Below are positions 1-5,606 of a DNA stretch of 8,694 nt, one piece after another. The position numbers and the translations under genes were made by a program. Origin of the DNA: Flavobacteriaceae bacterium (lineage in GTDB: Bacteria > Bacteroidota > Bacteroidia > Flavobacteriales > Flavobacteriaceae); NCBI GenBank assembly GCA_030633225.1, contig DAOVTF010000064.1, positions 1 through 8,694 on the forward strand. Reading direction: 5' to 3'. The first letter of the stretch is position 1; every line of letters starts with the position of its first letter. Below the pieces are notes generated by a model, which saw only the letters and a list, made by a program, of their open reading frames with translations, searched no databases and was not told the origin of the DNA.

Positions 1-120
1 AAAGGAGAGGTTTATTTATCTGTAATTGAGGCATATCAAGTTGCTTTAGATAAAGCAAAAAATGATGATTTAGTTTTTGTTGGAGGTAGCACTTTCGTTG
101 TAGCTGAATTACCGCTCTAA
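1..120 (+). CDS. folC: FolC, bifunctional folylpolyglutamate / dihydrofolate synthase (C-terminal end only)
   Basis: Frame 1 is open from the window edge to a TAA at 118-120 and gives 39 residues. The segment DDLVFVGGSTFVVAELP matches the conserved C-terminal end of the Mur-ligase-like FolC family, where a GGS-F-V strand closes the C-terminal domain. The enzyme adds glutamate to dihydropteroate and folates in the cytoplasm, using ATP, and so retains folate cofactors in the cell. The start, the ATP-binding loop and the central domain lie outside the window. No clear hairpin terminator follows the stop; the next gene has its own promoter-like -7 box about 40 bp downstream. The assignment rests on this short but characteristic tail. 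Confidence 0.85.
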   Translation, partial: KGEVYLSVIEAYQVALDKAKNDDLVFVGGSTFVVAELPL

Positions 121-162
121 TTATTTTGTTTCATAATAAATAAGGATTACATAGAAATTTTA

Positions 163-170
163 TAACTTTG
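163..170 (+). promoter_or_regulatory. Bacteroidota-type -7 box for the exported protein gene
   Basis: TAACTTTG fits the Bacteroidota -7 consensus TAnnTTTG. Transcription would begin near 176-178, giving a leader of about 35 nt before the ATG at 212. No good TTTG -33 box is visible at the expected spacing (roughly 139-145), so only the -7 element is supported. Confidence 0.5.
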
Positions 171-211
171 TTCAATTCAAAATTATAATTTTAATTATTC
201 AAACCTTTTTT

Positions 212-1048
212 ATGAAAAATAAATTAACCTTCTTGATTGTAGTATTTGCTACCTTATTATTAACTACTAGTGCTATTTCTCAAGAAAAATCTAACAGTGA
301 TTCATCAGAATTTGAACCAGTATATATTACGGTAACAACTTTACATGGTGTAGGTGGTGTAGACCTTAAAGAATGGAAAGCAGTTGAGCAAGAGTATTTT
401 GATAAAGTTACTAGTAAAATAGATATTTTAGTTTCTCATGAAGTATTAATAAGTAATATATTAAATGACTTTAGTGATATAAAGGTTGTAAATGTATTTA
501 AATCGTGGGATGATATTCAAAAAATTAATGATATAAGAGAAAATATAATCGAACAAGCTTGGCCAGATGAAAATATAAGAAAGCAATTTTTTGAAAAACA
601 AAATAGTTTTTATACAAATTATCATTCAGACGAAATTTATATTTCCACAAAATATGGTTATGGAATGTCAAATGAAATAAAAAAGGCGAAGAAAAATTCA
701 TTTGTTTATTTTGTACAAACAAGTACTTTAGCTGATGACAATAATTATGATAAAGAATCGTATGAATATTATCAGAAATATGTTGATAATGTTTTTCGTA
801 AAAATTCTTTAATTAAAGGTTATTCTGCCCAAAGACATTTGTGGGGGTCAGATAGTAGAGATTTTGTTGAAGTTTTTGCTCTAGATTCTACGGAAGATAT
901 TAAAAAATTTATGGTAAAGAATAGGGAATTGCTTAAAAATTATGTTCCAAATGAAGAAAAAAGAAAAGAATTTTTAGACGTATATAATAAAGGAATTGAA
1001 AGTCGTTCTAATGCAATTTATGTTAATGTTCCCTCATTATCAAAATAA
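212..1048 (+). CDS. Exported protein of unknown function with two similar halves
   Basis: This 278-residue protein starts with a typical signal peptide: Lys at 2 and 4, a hydrophobic core at about 5-19, and a likely cleavage after Ala-Ile-Ser at 21-23, so the mature form would begin with Gln-Glu-Lys in the periplasm. There is no lipobox cysteine. Residues ~36-146 and ~164-272 can be aligned with an offset of about 127-128. Shared points are S-x-[DE]-D-I (98-102 and 226-230), P-x-E-x-x-R-K-x-F (118-126 and 246-254), an Asn five residues later (131 and 259), and a closing Ile-Tyr strand (142-143 and 269-270). Each half reads as strand, helix, strand, strand, long helix, strand, which would suit a ferredoxin-like or dimeric alpha/beta-barrel fold; that is inference. 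No catalytic motif is recognisable and I cannot name the family. It appears to be a single-gene transcription unit, with a -7 box upstream and a hairpin terminator downstream. Confidence 0.85.
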   Translation: MKNKLTFLIVVFATLLLTTSAISQEKSNSDSSEFEPVYITVTTLHGVGGVDLKEWKAVEQEYFDKVTSKIDILVSHEVLISNILNDFSDIKVVNVFKSWDDIQKINDIRENIIEQAWPDENIRKQFFEKQNSFYTNYHSDEIYISTKYGYGMSNEIKKAKKNSFVYFVQTSTLADDNNYDKESYEYYQKYVDNVFRKNSLIKGYSAQRHLWGSDSRDFVEVFALDSTEDIKKFMVKNRELLKNYVPNEEKRKEFLDVYNKGIESRSNAIYVNVPSLSK

Positions 1049-1070
1049 TAACTTTAAATAAATAAGTAAG

Positions 1071-1105
1071 ATCTCCACTCAATTTAATGATGTGGAGATT
1101 TTTTA
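1071..1105 (+). terminator. Rho-independent terminator after the exported protein gene
   Basis: ATCTCCAC (1071-1078) pairs perfectly with GTGGAGAT (1092-1099). The stem can extend inward by TCA/TGA (1079-1081 with 1088-1090) across one bulged T at 1091. A run of six T (1099-1104) follows. The hairpin begins 22 bp after the stop codon at 1046-1048. Confidence 0.85.
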
Positions 1106-1134
1106 TTATAAAAAGAAATGTTTTTATAATAAAA
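1101..1134. repeat. Perfect 14-bp AT-only inverted repeat upstream of tRNA-Val
   Basis: TTTTATTATAAAAA (1101-1114) is the exact reverse complement of TTTTTATAATAAAA (1121-1134), with a 6-nt loop GAAATG. The left arm begins inside the T-tract of the preceding terminator, and the right arm ends 2 bp before the TTTG of the tRNA promoter. Every paired base is A or T. Possible roles are an upstream promoter element, a binding site or a cruciform; chance is also possible in such AT-rich DNA. Confidence 0.6.
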
Positions 1135-1136
1135 TG

Positions 1137-1167
1137 TTTGTCAGAATAAAAAACTCAATTATATTTG
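1137..1167 (+). promoter_or_regulatory. Complete Bacteroidota promoter for tRNA-Val
   Basis: A -33 element TTTG (1137-1140), a 19-bp spacer and a -7 element TATATTTG (1160-1167) match the TTTG / TAnnTTTG promoter recognised by the primary sigma factor of Bacteroidota. The start site would fall about 1172-1175, only a few bases before the mature tRNA at 1178, so the 5' leader is very short. This is the best-formed promoter in the window. Confidence 0.8.
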
Positions 1168-1177
1168 CAACCGCTTA

Positions 1178-1252
1178 GGGCAATTAGCTCAGTTGGTTCA
1201 GAGCACCTCGTTTACACCGAGGGGGTCGGGGGTTCGAATCCCTCATTGCCCA
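1178..1252 (+). tRNA. tRNA-Val, anticodon TAC
   Basis: The full cloverleaf can be folded by eye. Acceptor GGGCAAT (1178-1184) pairs with ATTGCCC (1245-1251). The D stem is GCTC/GAGC (1187-1190 and 1201-1204) around a 10-nt loop with GG. The anticodon stem CCTCG/CGAGG (1206-1210 and 1218-1222) encloses loop TTTACAC, with anticodon TAC at 1213-1215, which reads GUA and other valine codons. The variable loop has 5 nt. The T stem GGGGG/CCCTC (1228-1232 and 1240-1244), with one G-U pair, encloses TTCGAAT. The discriminator is A1252 and CCA is not encoded, so it must be added afterwards. The gene lies alone between its own promoter and terminator. Confidence 0.97.
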
Positions 1253-1260
1253 CATCATTC

Positions 1261-1290
1261 AAAAATCCGCACTTTTGTGCGGATTTTTTT
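1261..1290 (+). terminator. Strong terminator after tRNA-Val
   Basis: AAAAATCCGCAC (1261-1272) and GTGCGGATTTTT (1277-1288) form a perfect 12-bp stem with a TTTT loop, and the T-run continues to 1290. The stem begins 9 nt after the tRNA. The A-run on the left arm means it could also act on the minus strand, but no minus-strand gene reads toward it without meeting another terminator first (1651-1679). Confidence 0.92.
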
Positions 1291-1650
1291 GTTTTTGCAG
1301 AAGCAGTCATTTAGGGATCAACGGAGTTAATCCAAAAGATTGTTTTTAAAAAGTCCAAATTGAAAACAGTGCTATTTGTAACTCACATTTTCTATGTTGC
1401 TAATTCACTTTCTCTTGATTAATATTTAGTCTGACTAAGATTTTGTCTAATTCCAAGAAGAACACCTTGTATTCTAACGAATGGATAAATAATGGGTAAA
1501 AATTGTACTTTTTCATATATAGCAATTGATTTTATGTTTTGATTATAAACGAATGTTTATATAAAATCAATTATAATAACGGCTACTACCGTGATTTAGT
1601 ATTAACTTGATTAAAAAAAAGTGAAGTAAAAAACGAATAGATTATAAAAC
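1291..1650. other. 360-bp intergenic stretch without a convincing gene
   Basis: No ATG-initiated reading frame of useful length is present on either strand. Visible structure comprises a small dyad TTAGTC-T-GACTAA (1426-1438), the nested hairpin at 1524-1572, and a short ACGG/CCGT hairpin (1579-1592). On the minus strand a 45-codon open frame runs from 1556 to a stop at 1419-1421 and includes residues such as RIQGVLLGIRQNLSQTKY. It has no Met codon, so it may be a decayed gene end, a fragment of a dispersed repeat, or chance. No TAnnTTTG promoter for a small RNA was found. Confidence 0.6.
1524..1572. repeat. Nested inverted repeat (49-nt hairpin element)
   Basis: AATTGATTTTAT (1524-1535) pairs perfectly with ATAAAATCAATT (1561-1572). 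Inside it, ATAAAC (1545-1550) and GTTTAT (1555-1560) form a second 6-bp stem around a GAAT loop, stacking directly on the right outer arm. A 9-nt bulge (1536-1544) lies on the left side only. The element is far from any plus-strand gene and lies beyond the minus-strand terminator at 1651-1679, so it is not an ordinary terminator and has no T-tract. Its function is unknown. Confidence 0.55.
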
Positions 1651-1679
1651 AAAAAAAAGGGTTTGATAAGATCAAACCC
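1651..1679 (-). terminator. Minus-strand terminator after the small basic-tailed protein
   Basis: On the minus strand GGGTTTGAT, loop CTT and ATCAAACCC are followed by eight T (complement of 1651-1658). The 9-bp stem is perfect and lies 37 bp beyond the stop codon of the gene ending at 1717. Confidence 0.85.
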
Positions 1680-1716
1680 CCTAATAATCCTAAGATTAAT
1701 CTTGAGTAATATTTTA

Positions 1717-2043
1717 TTATAAGTTAAAGAAGTAAGCTAATTTAAAGCTTCGTTTTCTTTTTGTTTCTTGTTTAGGTTCTGACACCTCCTTTTTTAATGA
1801 ATGGAGATATATTTTTCCATTTATTTTTATTTTAGCTTTTATACACTTTTTTCGATCATTAGAAATGCCAAAAGCTTCAAAATTTCTTGAACTACATTCG
1901 TCAACGACTATGTAATTACTTTCATTTAAAGTATTTAATACTTTTTTTAACTCTTTGTAATCATCATCAAGAAATGTAACATCGCTAAACTTGCCGTTAT
2001 CATTAATATTTAGATGATTTAAAATATTGTATTCTAAATTCAT
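1717..2043 (-). CDS. Small hypothetical protein, possible winged-helix fold
   Basis: I place the start at the ATG at 2043, giving 108 residues. A 12-codon extension to a TTG at 2079 is open but begins with a rarer start and adds nothing recognisable. The predicted order is a helix (2-13), a Gly-Lys-Phe turn (17-19), an acidic segment leading into a helix (26-41), then two strands (43-49 and 66-80) with a turn at Asn-Gly 75-76, ending in a Lys/Arg-rich tail (85-101). This order resembles a winged helix-turn-helix with its beta wing, a fold often used for DNA binding, but no diagnostic motif proves it. There is no signal peptide or membrane segment. A TATATTTT box on the minus strand (complement of 2101-2108) could be the -7 element. 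The gene is flanked by terminators and seems to be transcribed alone. Function unknown. Confidence 0.7.
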   Translation of the reverse strand: MNLEYNILNHLNINDNGKFSDVTFLDDDYKELKKVLNTLNESNYIVVDECSSRNFEAFGISNDRKKCIKAKIKINGKIYLHSLKKEVSEPKQETKRKRSFKLAYFFNL

Positions 2044-2133
2044 AGCGGGGGATTTTCTATTTAGATGTTTAATTAGCAATAGGGTTGCGTAAAAATTAAA
2101 AAAATATAGGATTTTATTATTTAGAAAACTCGT

Positions 2134-2171
2134 AAAAAAAAAGCCTCAAATAATATTATAATTTGAGGCTT
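2134..2171 (-). terminator. Minus-strand terminator after the DinB-like gene
   Basis: AAGCCTCAAAT and ATTTGAGGCTT (2141-2151 and 2161-2171) form a perfect 11-bp stem with a 9-nt AT-rich loop. On the minus strand a run of T (complement of 2134-2142) follows. It lies 19 bp past the stop codon at 2191-2193. Confidence 0.9.
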
Positions 2172-2190
2172 ATAAAGAGTTGTTTTAATT

Positions 2191-2760
2191 CTAAAATCCT
2201 GAATATTGAGGAGGTTTAATTCCTTTCATACGCAAGTAAATTATTGCTTGTCCACGATGGTGTGTTATATGATCTCTTAAAAATAAAAAACCTTGTTCAT
2301 TGGTTAATTCTGGTTTATCAGGAGCAAACGGAAAAACAAAAGTATTATTTAAACCTTTGTCATCCATATCTCTAACAGATTTAATAGCATCATCAAAAGC
2401 ATTATTTAGTAATTTAATGGTTTGTTCTTTTGAAGCACCTATACTTTTTTCAAGTTTATGGTTTGCTTCCATATCCATTTTCATTTCTTCGCCTTTAATA
2501 AATTTATGCAATATCATACTTGTTGACATTCCAATATGTGTCATTTGCTCACCAAAAGTTCTAACAGAGTCCGTTGGTCTATACTTATAATATTCGGCAG
2601 GCATAGCTTCTGCAACTTTTAATGTGTATTGTTTTGAATGAAGTAAAACGTCACTAAATGATTGATTGAATTCTTTTGGGGTTGCTTCTTCTTTGTTTAC
2701 AAATGCAATTGTGCTTAAAGCAAAAACACCTACAATAAAATAAAAAATTGATTTTTTCAT
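2191..2760 (-). CDS. Exported DinB-like four-helix protein with a three-His metal site
   Basis: The protein has 189 residues. An N-terminal hydrophobic stretch (about 5-20) after Lys-Lys looks like a signal peptide or membrane anchor, so the folded domain should lie in the periplasm; the cleavage site is not clear. Residues ~30-180 match the DinB / YfiT-like four-helix bundle. His75 in the second helix (EQMTHIG, 71-77) and His164 and His168 in the motif DHITHHRGQ (163-171) are the expected three metal ligands. Families with this fold include damage-inducible proteins of unknown activity and metal-dependent thiol transferases; the substrate here cannot be told. The ATG at 2760 directly precedes the basic n-region. 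The gene is divergent from the DUF6526-type gene across a 178-bp region with a palindrome, and ends at its own terminator. Confidence 0.88.
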   Translation of the reverse strand: MKKSIFYFIVGVFALSTIAFVNKEEATPKEFNQSFSDVLLHSKQYTLKVAEAMPAEYYKYRPTDSVRTFGEQMTHIGMSTSMILHKFIKGEEMKMDMEANHKLEKSIGASKEQTIKLLNNAFDDAIKSVRDMDDKGLNNTFVFPFAPDKPELTNEQGFLFLRDHITHHRGQAIIYLRMKGIKPPQYSGF

Positions 2761-2803
2761 GATTGGCTAATTTTATGGGTTAGTTCGAAATTTACAAATT
2801 TTA

Positions 2804-2824
2804 AATGAATTTTTAAAATTCATT
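2804..2824. repeat. Perfect 21-bp palindrome between divergent genes (operator candidate)
   Basis: AATGAATTTT (2804-2813), central T (2814) and AAAATTCATT (2815-2824) form a perfect 10+1+10 dyad. It lies 44 bp upstream of the DinB-like start and 114 bp upstream of the DUF6526-type start. It has no T-tract in a terminating position. The location fits a site for a dimeric regulator acting on the minus-strand gene; this is inference from position and symmetry. Confidence 0.45.
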
Positions 2825-2904
2825 GACAATCTTGTTGATAAAATATTAGTTAGATTAAAGTCTTTACTATGGGTTTTGATTTAAGAATTTTAAATAATAA
2901 AAAG

Positions 2905-2912
2905 TATATTTA
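2905..2912 (+). promoter_or_regulatory. Possible -7 box for the DUF6526-type gene
   Basis: TATATTTA differs from TAnnTTTG only at the last base, and lies 26 bp before the ATG at 2939. The nearest TTTG (2875-2878) is 26 bp upstream, longer than the usual 17-23, so the -33 element is uncertain. Confidence 0.35.
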
Positions 2913-2938
2913 CAACATCTTATACTAAAACTACACAC

Positions 2939-3367
2939 ATGAAAAATCAAAATTATTCTAATCATCGACTTTTTGTTCCGGGTTATCATTATTTTACTTT
3001 AATTGCAATTCTTATTTTATTTATTGGATCAATCGTTAATTTATTCAATTCATCTATTGACAATGTTTACTCTGCGTCGCTAATTGTTTTTAGTTCATTT
3101 TTATTATTTTTTATTGCATTTTATGCACGTGCATTTGCTTTGAAAGCTCAAGATAGAGCCATTAAAGTTGAAGAAAATTTTAGACATTATTTACTAACAG
3201 GTAAATCTTTAGATGCTGAATTAACTGTACGGCAAATTGTTGGATTGCGATTTGCATCGGATGATGAATTCCCTGCTTTAGCTGTAAAAGCAGTTAAAGA
3301 TAACCTTTCAGAAAATGCCATAAAAAAATCAATTAAAAATTGGAAAGGTGACTATTACAGAGCATAA
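2939..3367 (+). CDS. DUF6526-type membrane protein
   Basis: The 142-residue protein matches, in length and layout, a family of small Bacteroidota and Acidobacteria membrane proteins known to me as DUF6526. The N-terminus is MKNQNYSNH, with a Tyr-His pair (16-18) before the first membrane segment (about 18-36). A second membrane segment spans about 45-65. Next comes the conserved cytoplasmic part: a stretch around ALKAQDRAIKVEENFRH (67-83), LLTGK (85-89), and LRFASDDEFPAL (103-114), and finally a Lys-rich end with IKNWKGDY (132-139). The family has no known function. The gene is divergent from the DinB-like gene and lies 86 bp upstream of the antiporter gene on the same strand, with no terminator hairpin between them, so a shared transcript is possible. 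Confidence 0.85.
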   Translation: MKNQNYSNHRLFVPGYHYFTLIAILILFIGSIVNLFNSSIDNVYSASLIVFSSFLLFFIAFYARAFALKAQDRAIKVEENFRHYLLTGKSLDAELTVRQIVGLRFASDDEFPALAVKAVKDNLSENAIKKSIKNWKGDYYRA

Positions 3368-3453
3368 TTAATTAAACAATATTTATTGAATTTATTACTG
3401 CAGCAATTCACGTAACATTATAAAATCAATTTCTCTAACTAAGTTTATAAAAT

Positions 3454-4908
3454 ATGGATACAGATATTACGAAGAATAAAGAATTGAATATTTGGGAAGC
3501 ATTGATACCTGTAATTGTACTTGTTGCAATGCTAGCTTACAATGTTTATGTGTATGGTGATGATGCTTTAAGTGGTTCAAATCAATTTATTTTATTACTT
3601 GGTGGGGCAGTAGCTGCTATTGTAGGGTTTTTTAATAAAGTGACTTATCATAAAATGATAGAGGAAGTTGCAAATAATTTAAAATCGACAACAGGAGCAA
3701 TTTTAATACTTTTATTTGTTGGAGCTTTAGCTGGAACCTGGTTGATTAGTGGGGTAATTCCTACCATGATTTATTACGGATTAAAAATATTGAATCCTAC
3801 AATATTTCTTCCGGCAACAGTAGTTATTTGTGCTGTGATTTCAATAGCAACAGGTAGTTCTTGGACAACTTCGGCAACAGTTGGTATTGCATTAATTGGA
3901 ATTGGAGGAGCTTTAGGAATTTCATTGGGTATGGTGGCAGGAGCAGTTCTCTCTGGAGCTTATTTTGGCGATAAAATGTCCCCCTTATCTGATACTACCA
4001 ACTTAGCGCCCGCAATGGCTGGAACAGATTTATTTACACATATTCGATATATGGCATATACAACGGTACCAACTATTATTATAACTTTAATTGTTTTTAT
4101 TATAATTGGTTTTACAATTGATACTACGGGAACTGCTGATACTACCTCTATTTTGAACTCCATTAATGAATCTTTTAATATTAGTGCCTGGTTGTTTTTG
4201 GTTCCAATTACCGTAATTTTATTAATTATTAGAAAGACTCAGCCATTAGTAGCTTTGTTGATTGGAACACTTCTAGGTGGTGTTTTTGCCTTGATATTTC
4301 AACCAGATATTGTTATGAAAATCGCTAATGCGGAGACACTTACTTTTCAAAGTGCATATCAAGGTATTATGAATGCCATTACTGTGGATACTTCAATAGA
4401 AACTAGTAATGCTGAATTGAATGATTTATTTTCTTCAGGAGGAATGAGAGGTATGCTAGGTACAATTTGGTTAATTATCTGTGCGATGGTTTTTGGAGGA
4501 ATTATGGATGCCATTGGTGCTTTAGCAAGAATAAGTTCAGCACTATTAAAAATGGCTAATTCTGTATTTGGTTTATTCGCTAGTACTGTTACAACTTGTT
4601 TAGCTTTAAACGTCACCGCATCTGATCAATATTTAGCAATTGTTGTTCCTGGAAAAATGTTTAGTAAGGCTTATGAAGAGAAAGGTTTGGCACCTGAAAA
4701 CTTAAGCCGAACCCTTGAAGATTCAGGTACGGTAACTTCAGTTTTGGTGCCTTGGAACACTTGTGGAGCATATCAATCGGGTGTGCTTGGAGTAAGTGTT
4801 GGCGAGTATTTCGTTTATGCTATTTTTAATTATTTAAGTCCTTTTATGACCTTGCTTTTTGCAGCATTAAATATTAAGATCAAACAGTTAAAAACTACTA
4901 AAAGCTAA
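3454..4908 (+). CDS. nhaC: NhaC-family Na+/H+ antiporter
   Basis: This 484-residue inner-membrane protein has about ten or more hydrophobic segments (first at 14-33, last at 451-472) and belongs to the NhaC branch of the ion-transporter superfamily. Diagnostic pieces are the conserved core ATGSSWTTSATVG (132-144), the stretch SGAYFGDKMSPLSDTTNLA (167-185), whose polar residues in an unwound membrane helix are the likely ion-binding region, and the C-terminal repeat of that core, NVTASDQYLAIVVPG (386-400) with EDSGTVTSVLVPWNTCGA (422-439). NhaC proteins exchange cytoplasmic Na+ for external protons; some relatives exchange malate and lactate, so the substrate is not certain. Length is normal for the family and no break is seen. 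A TAAGTTTA box (3440-3447) resembles a -7 element but would place the start site at the ATG itself, so it is doubtful. The GNAT gene follows 79 bp downstream. Confidence 0.93.
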   Translation: MDTDITKNKELNIWEALIPVIVLVAMLAYNVYVYGDDALSGSNQFILLLGGAVAAIVGFFNKVTYHKMIEEVANNLKSTTGAILILLFVGALAGTWLISGVIPTMIYYGLKILNPTIFLPATVVICAVISIATGSSWTTSATVGIALIGIGGALGISLGMVAGAVLSGAYFGDKMSPLSDTTNLAPAMAGTDLFTHIRYMAYTTVPTIIITLIVFIIIGFTIDTTGTADTTSILNSINESFNISAWLFLVPITVILLIIRKTQPLVALLIGTLLGGVFALIFQPDIVMKIANAETLTFQSAYQGIMNAITVDTSIETSNAELNDLFSSGGMRGMLGTIWLIICAMVFGGIMDAIGALARISSALLKMANSVFGLFASTVTTCLALNVTASDQYLAIVVPGKMFSKAYEEKGLAPENLSRTLEDSGTVTSVLVPWNTCGAYQSGVLGVSVGEYFVYAIFNYLSPFMTLLFAALNIKIKQLKTTKS

Positions 4909-4987
4909 TATTTATTATTGATTTTACTTATTGAAGCTTCTAATTGAAATTGTATGACTAAAGGATATACAATAAACCAAATAATAC

Positions 4988-5503
4988 ATGGACTATTTTA
5001 ACCAAGAGAGTAAAAGATTGAGATTTAGAAAACTATCTGAGAATGATATACCTGGTTGGACCGAATTTTTTGATGATAATGACAGACTTCATTTTTTAGC
5101 AATGGATTCTACAAAGACTAAAGGTTTTCTTGCTAAGGATTGGATTACAAGACAGTTGCAAAGGTATCAAGAAAGCGGATTTGGTCTATTAGCTGTTGAA
5201 TTAAAGGAAAATGGAAAGCTTATTGGGATGGGTGGAATAATACCTCGAGAATTAAAAGGTAAGAGCGAATATGAAATTGCGTATTCTTTAAAACCTAAGT
5301 TTTGGAAAATGGGTTATGGAACCGAAGTAGCAAAACAAATAAAGAGTTTCGGATTTAAAAATTTAGAAACTAATCGGTTAATATCTCTTATCCATGTCGA
5401 AAATTCTGATTCTATTCATGTTGCAAAAAAGAATGGTATGCATGTTTTATTTAGAACCGAATTTATGGAGATGCTTGTTGATGTTTATGGAATTGAAAGA
5501 TAG
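4988..5503 (+). CDS. GNAT-family N-acetyltransferase (RimJ/RimL-like)
   Basis: At 171 residues, this cytoplasmic protein has the usual length of a single GNAT domain. The start TERLxLRxL-like strand is present as SKRLRFRKLSEND (8-20). The beta4 strand GKLIGMGGII (76-85) and the segment YEIAYSLKPKFWKMGYGTEV (95-114) form motif A, with the acetyl-CoA pyrophosphate loop at Met-Gly-Tyr-Gly (108-111) and the Trp-Lys lead-in typical of the RimJ/RimL group. The Asn-Ser-x-Ser-x-x-Val-Ala-x-Lys-x-Gly helix (139-150) is motif B. Relatives acetylate N-terminal amines of ribosomal proteins, or small molecules; the acceptor cannot be told here. The gene lies 79 bp after the antiporter on the same strand, without a visible terminator between, and 103 bp before the helicase start. 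Confidence 0.9.
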   Translation: MDYFNQESKRLRFRKLSENDIPGWTEFFDDNDRLHFLAMDSTKTKGFLAKDWITRQLQRYQESGFGLLAVELKENGKLIGMGGIIPRELKGKSEYEIAYSLKPKFWKMGYGTEVAKQIKSFGFKNLETNRLISLIHVENSDSIHVAKKNGMHVLFRTEFMEMLVDVYGIER

Positions 5504-5583
5504 GTTTACTCTAAAGTATTTATGACTTTCTTTTGATCATTTTTTATTATAGAATAAGCAGTTAAACTAGAAGTCGGAATAAG

Positions 5584-5591
5584 TATCTTTG
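5584..5591 (+). promoter_or_regulatory. -7 box of the helicase promoter, deciding the start codon
   Basis: TATCTTTG is a perfect TAnnTTTG match. A TTA at 5562-5564, 19 bp upstream, is a weak -33 element. The start site would fall about 5596-5599, so the TTG at 5589 (inside this box) cannot be translated from this promoter, and the ATG at 5607 becomes the start with a leader of about 10 nt. Confidence 0.65.
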
Positions 5592-5606
5592 CAAAAATTA
5601 TTCCTT

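Noticed and set aside
1178..1300. tRNA-Val as an integration site for a mobile element
   Set aside because: No second copy of the tRNA 3' end, no integrase and no phage or transposon gene is seen downstream.
2300..2590. 96-codon plus-strand frame antisense to the DinB-like gene
   Set aside because: It lies wholly inside a well-supported gene on the other strand, has no recognisable domain, and lacks a promoter-like box.
2823..2828. TTGACA as an E. coli-type -35 box
   Set aside because: No TATAAT-like box lies 17 bp downstream, and the host uses TTTG/TAnnTTTG promoters; the hexamer is partly within the palindrome.
3389..3411. GAATT ... CTGCAG ... AATTC imperfect dyad after the DUF6526-type gene
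   Set aside because: The arms are only 5 bp, spacing is uneven and there is no T-tract, so neither terminator nor operator is supported.
3960..4616. Minus-strand frames inside the antiporter gene
   Set aside because: They are hydrophobic mirror frames of a membrane-protein gene whose own coding sequence is intact.
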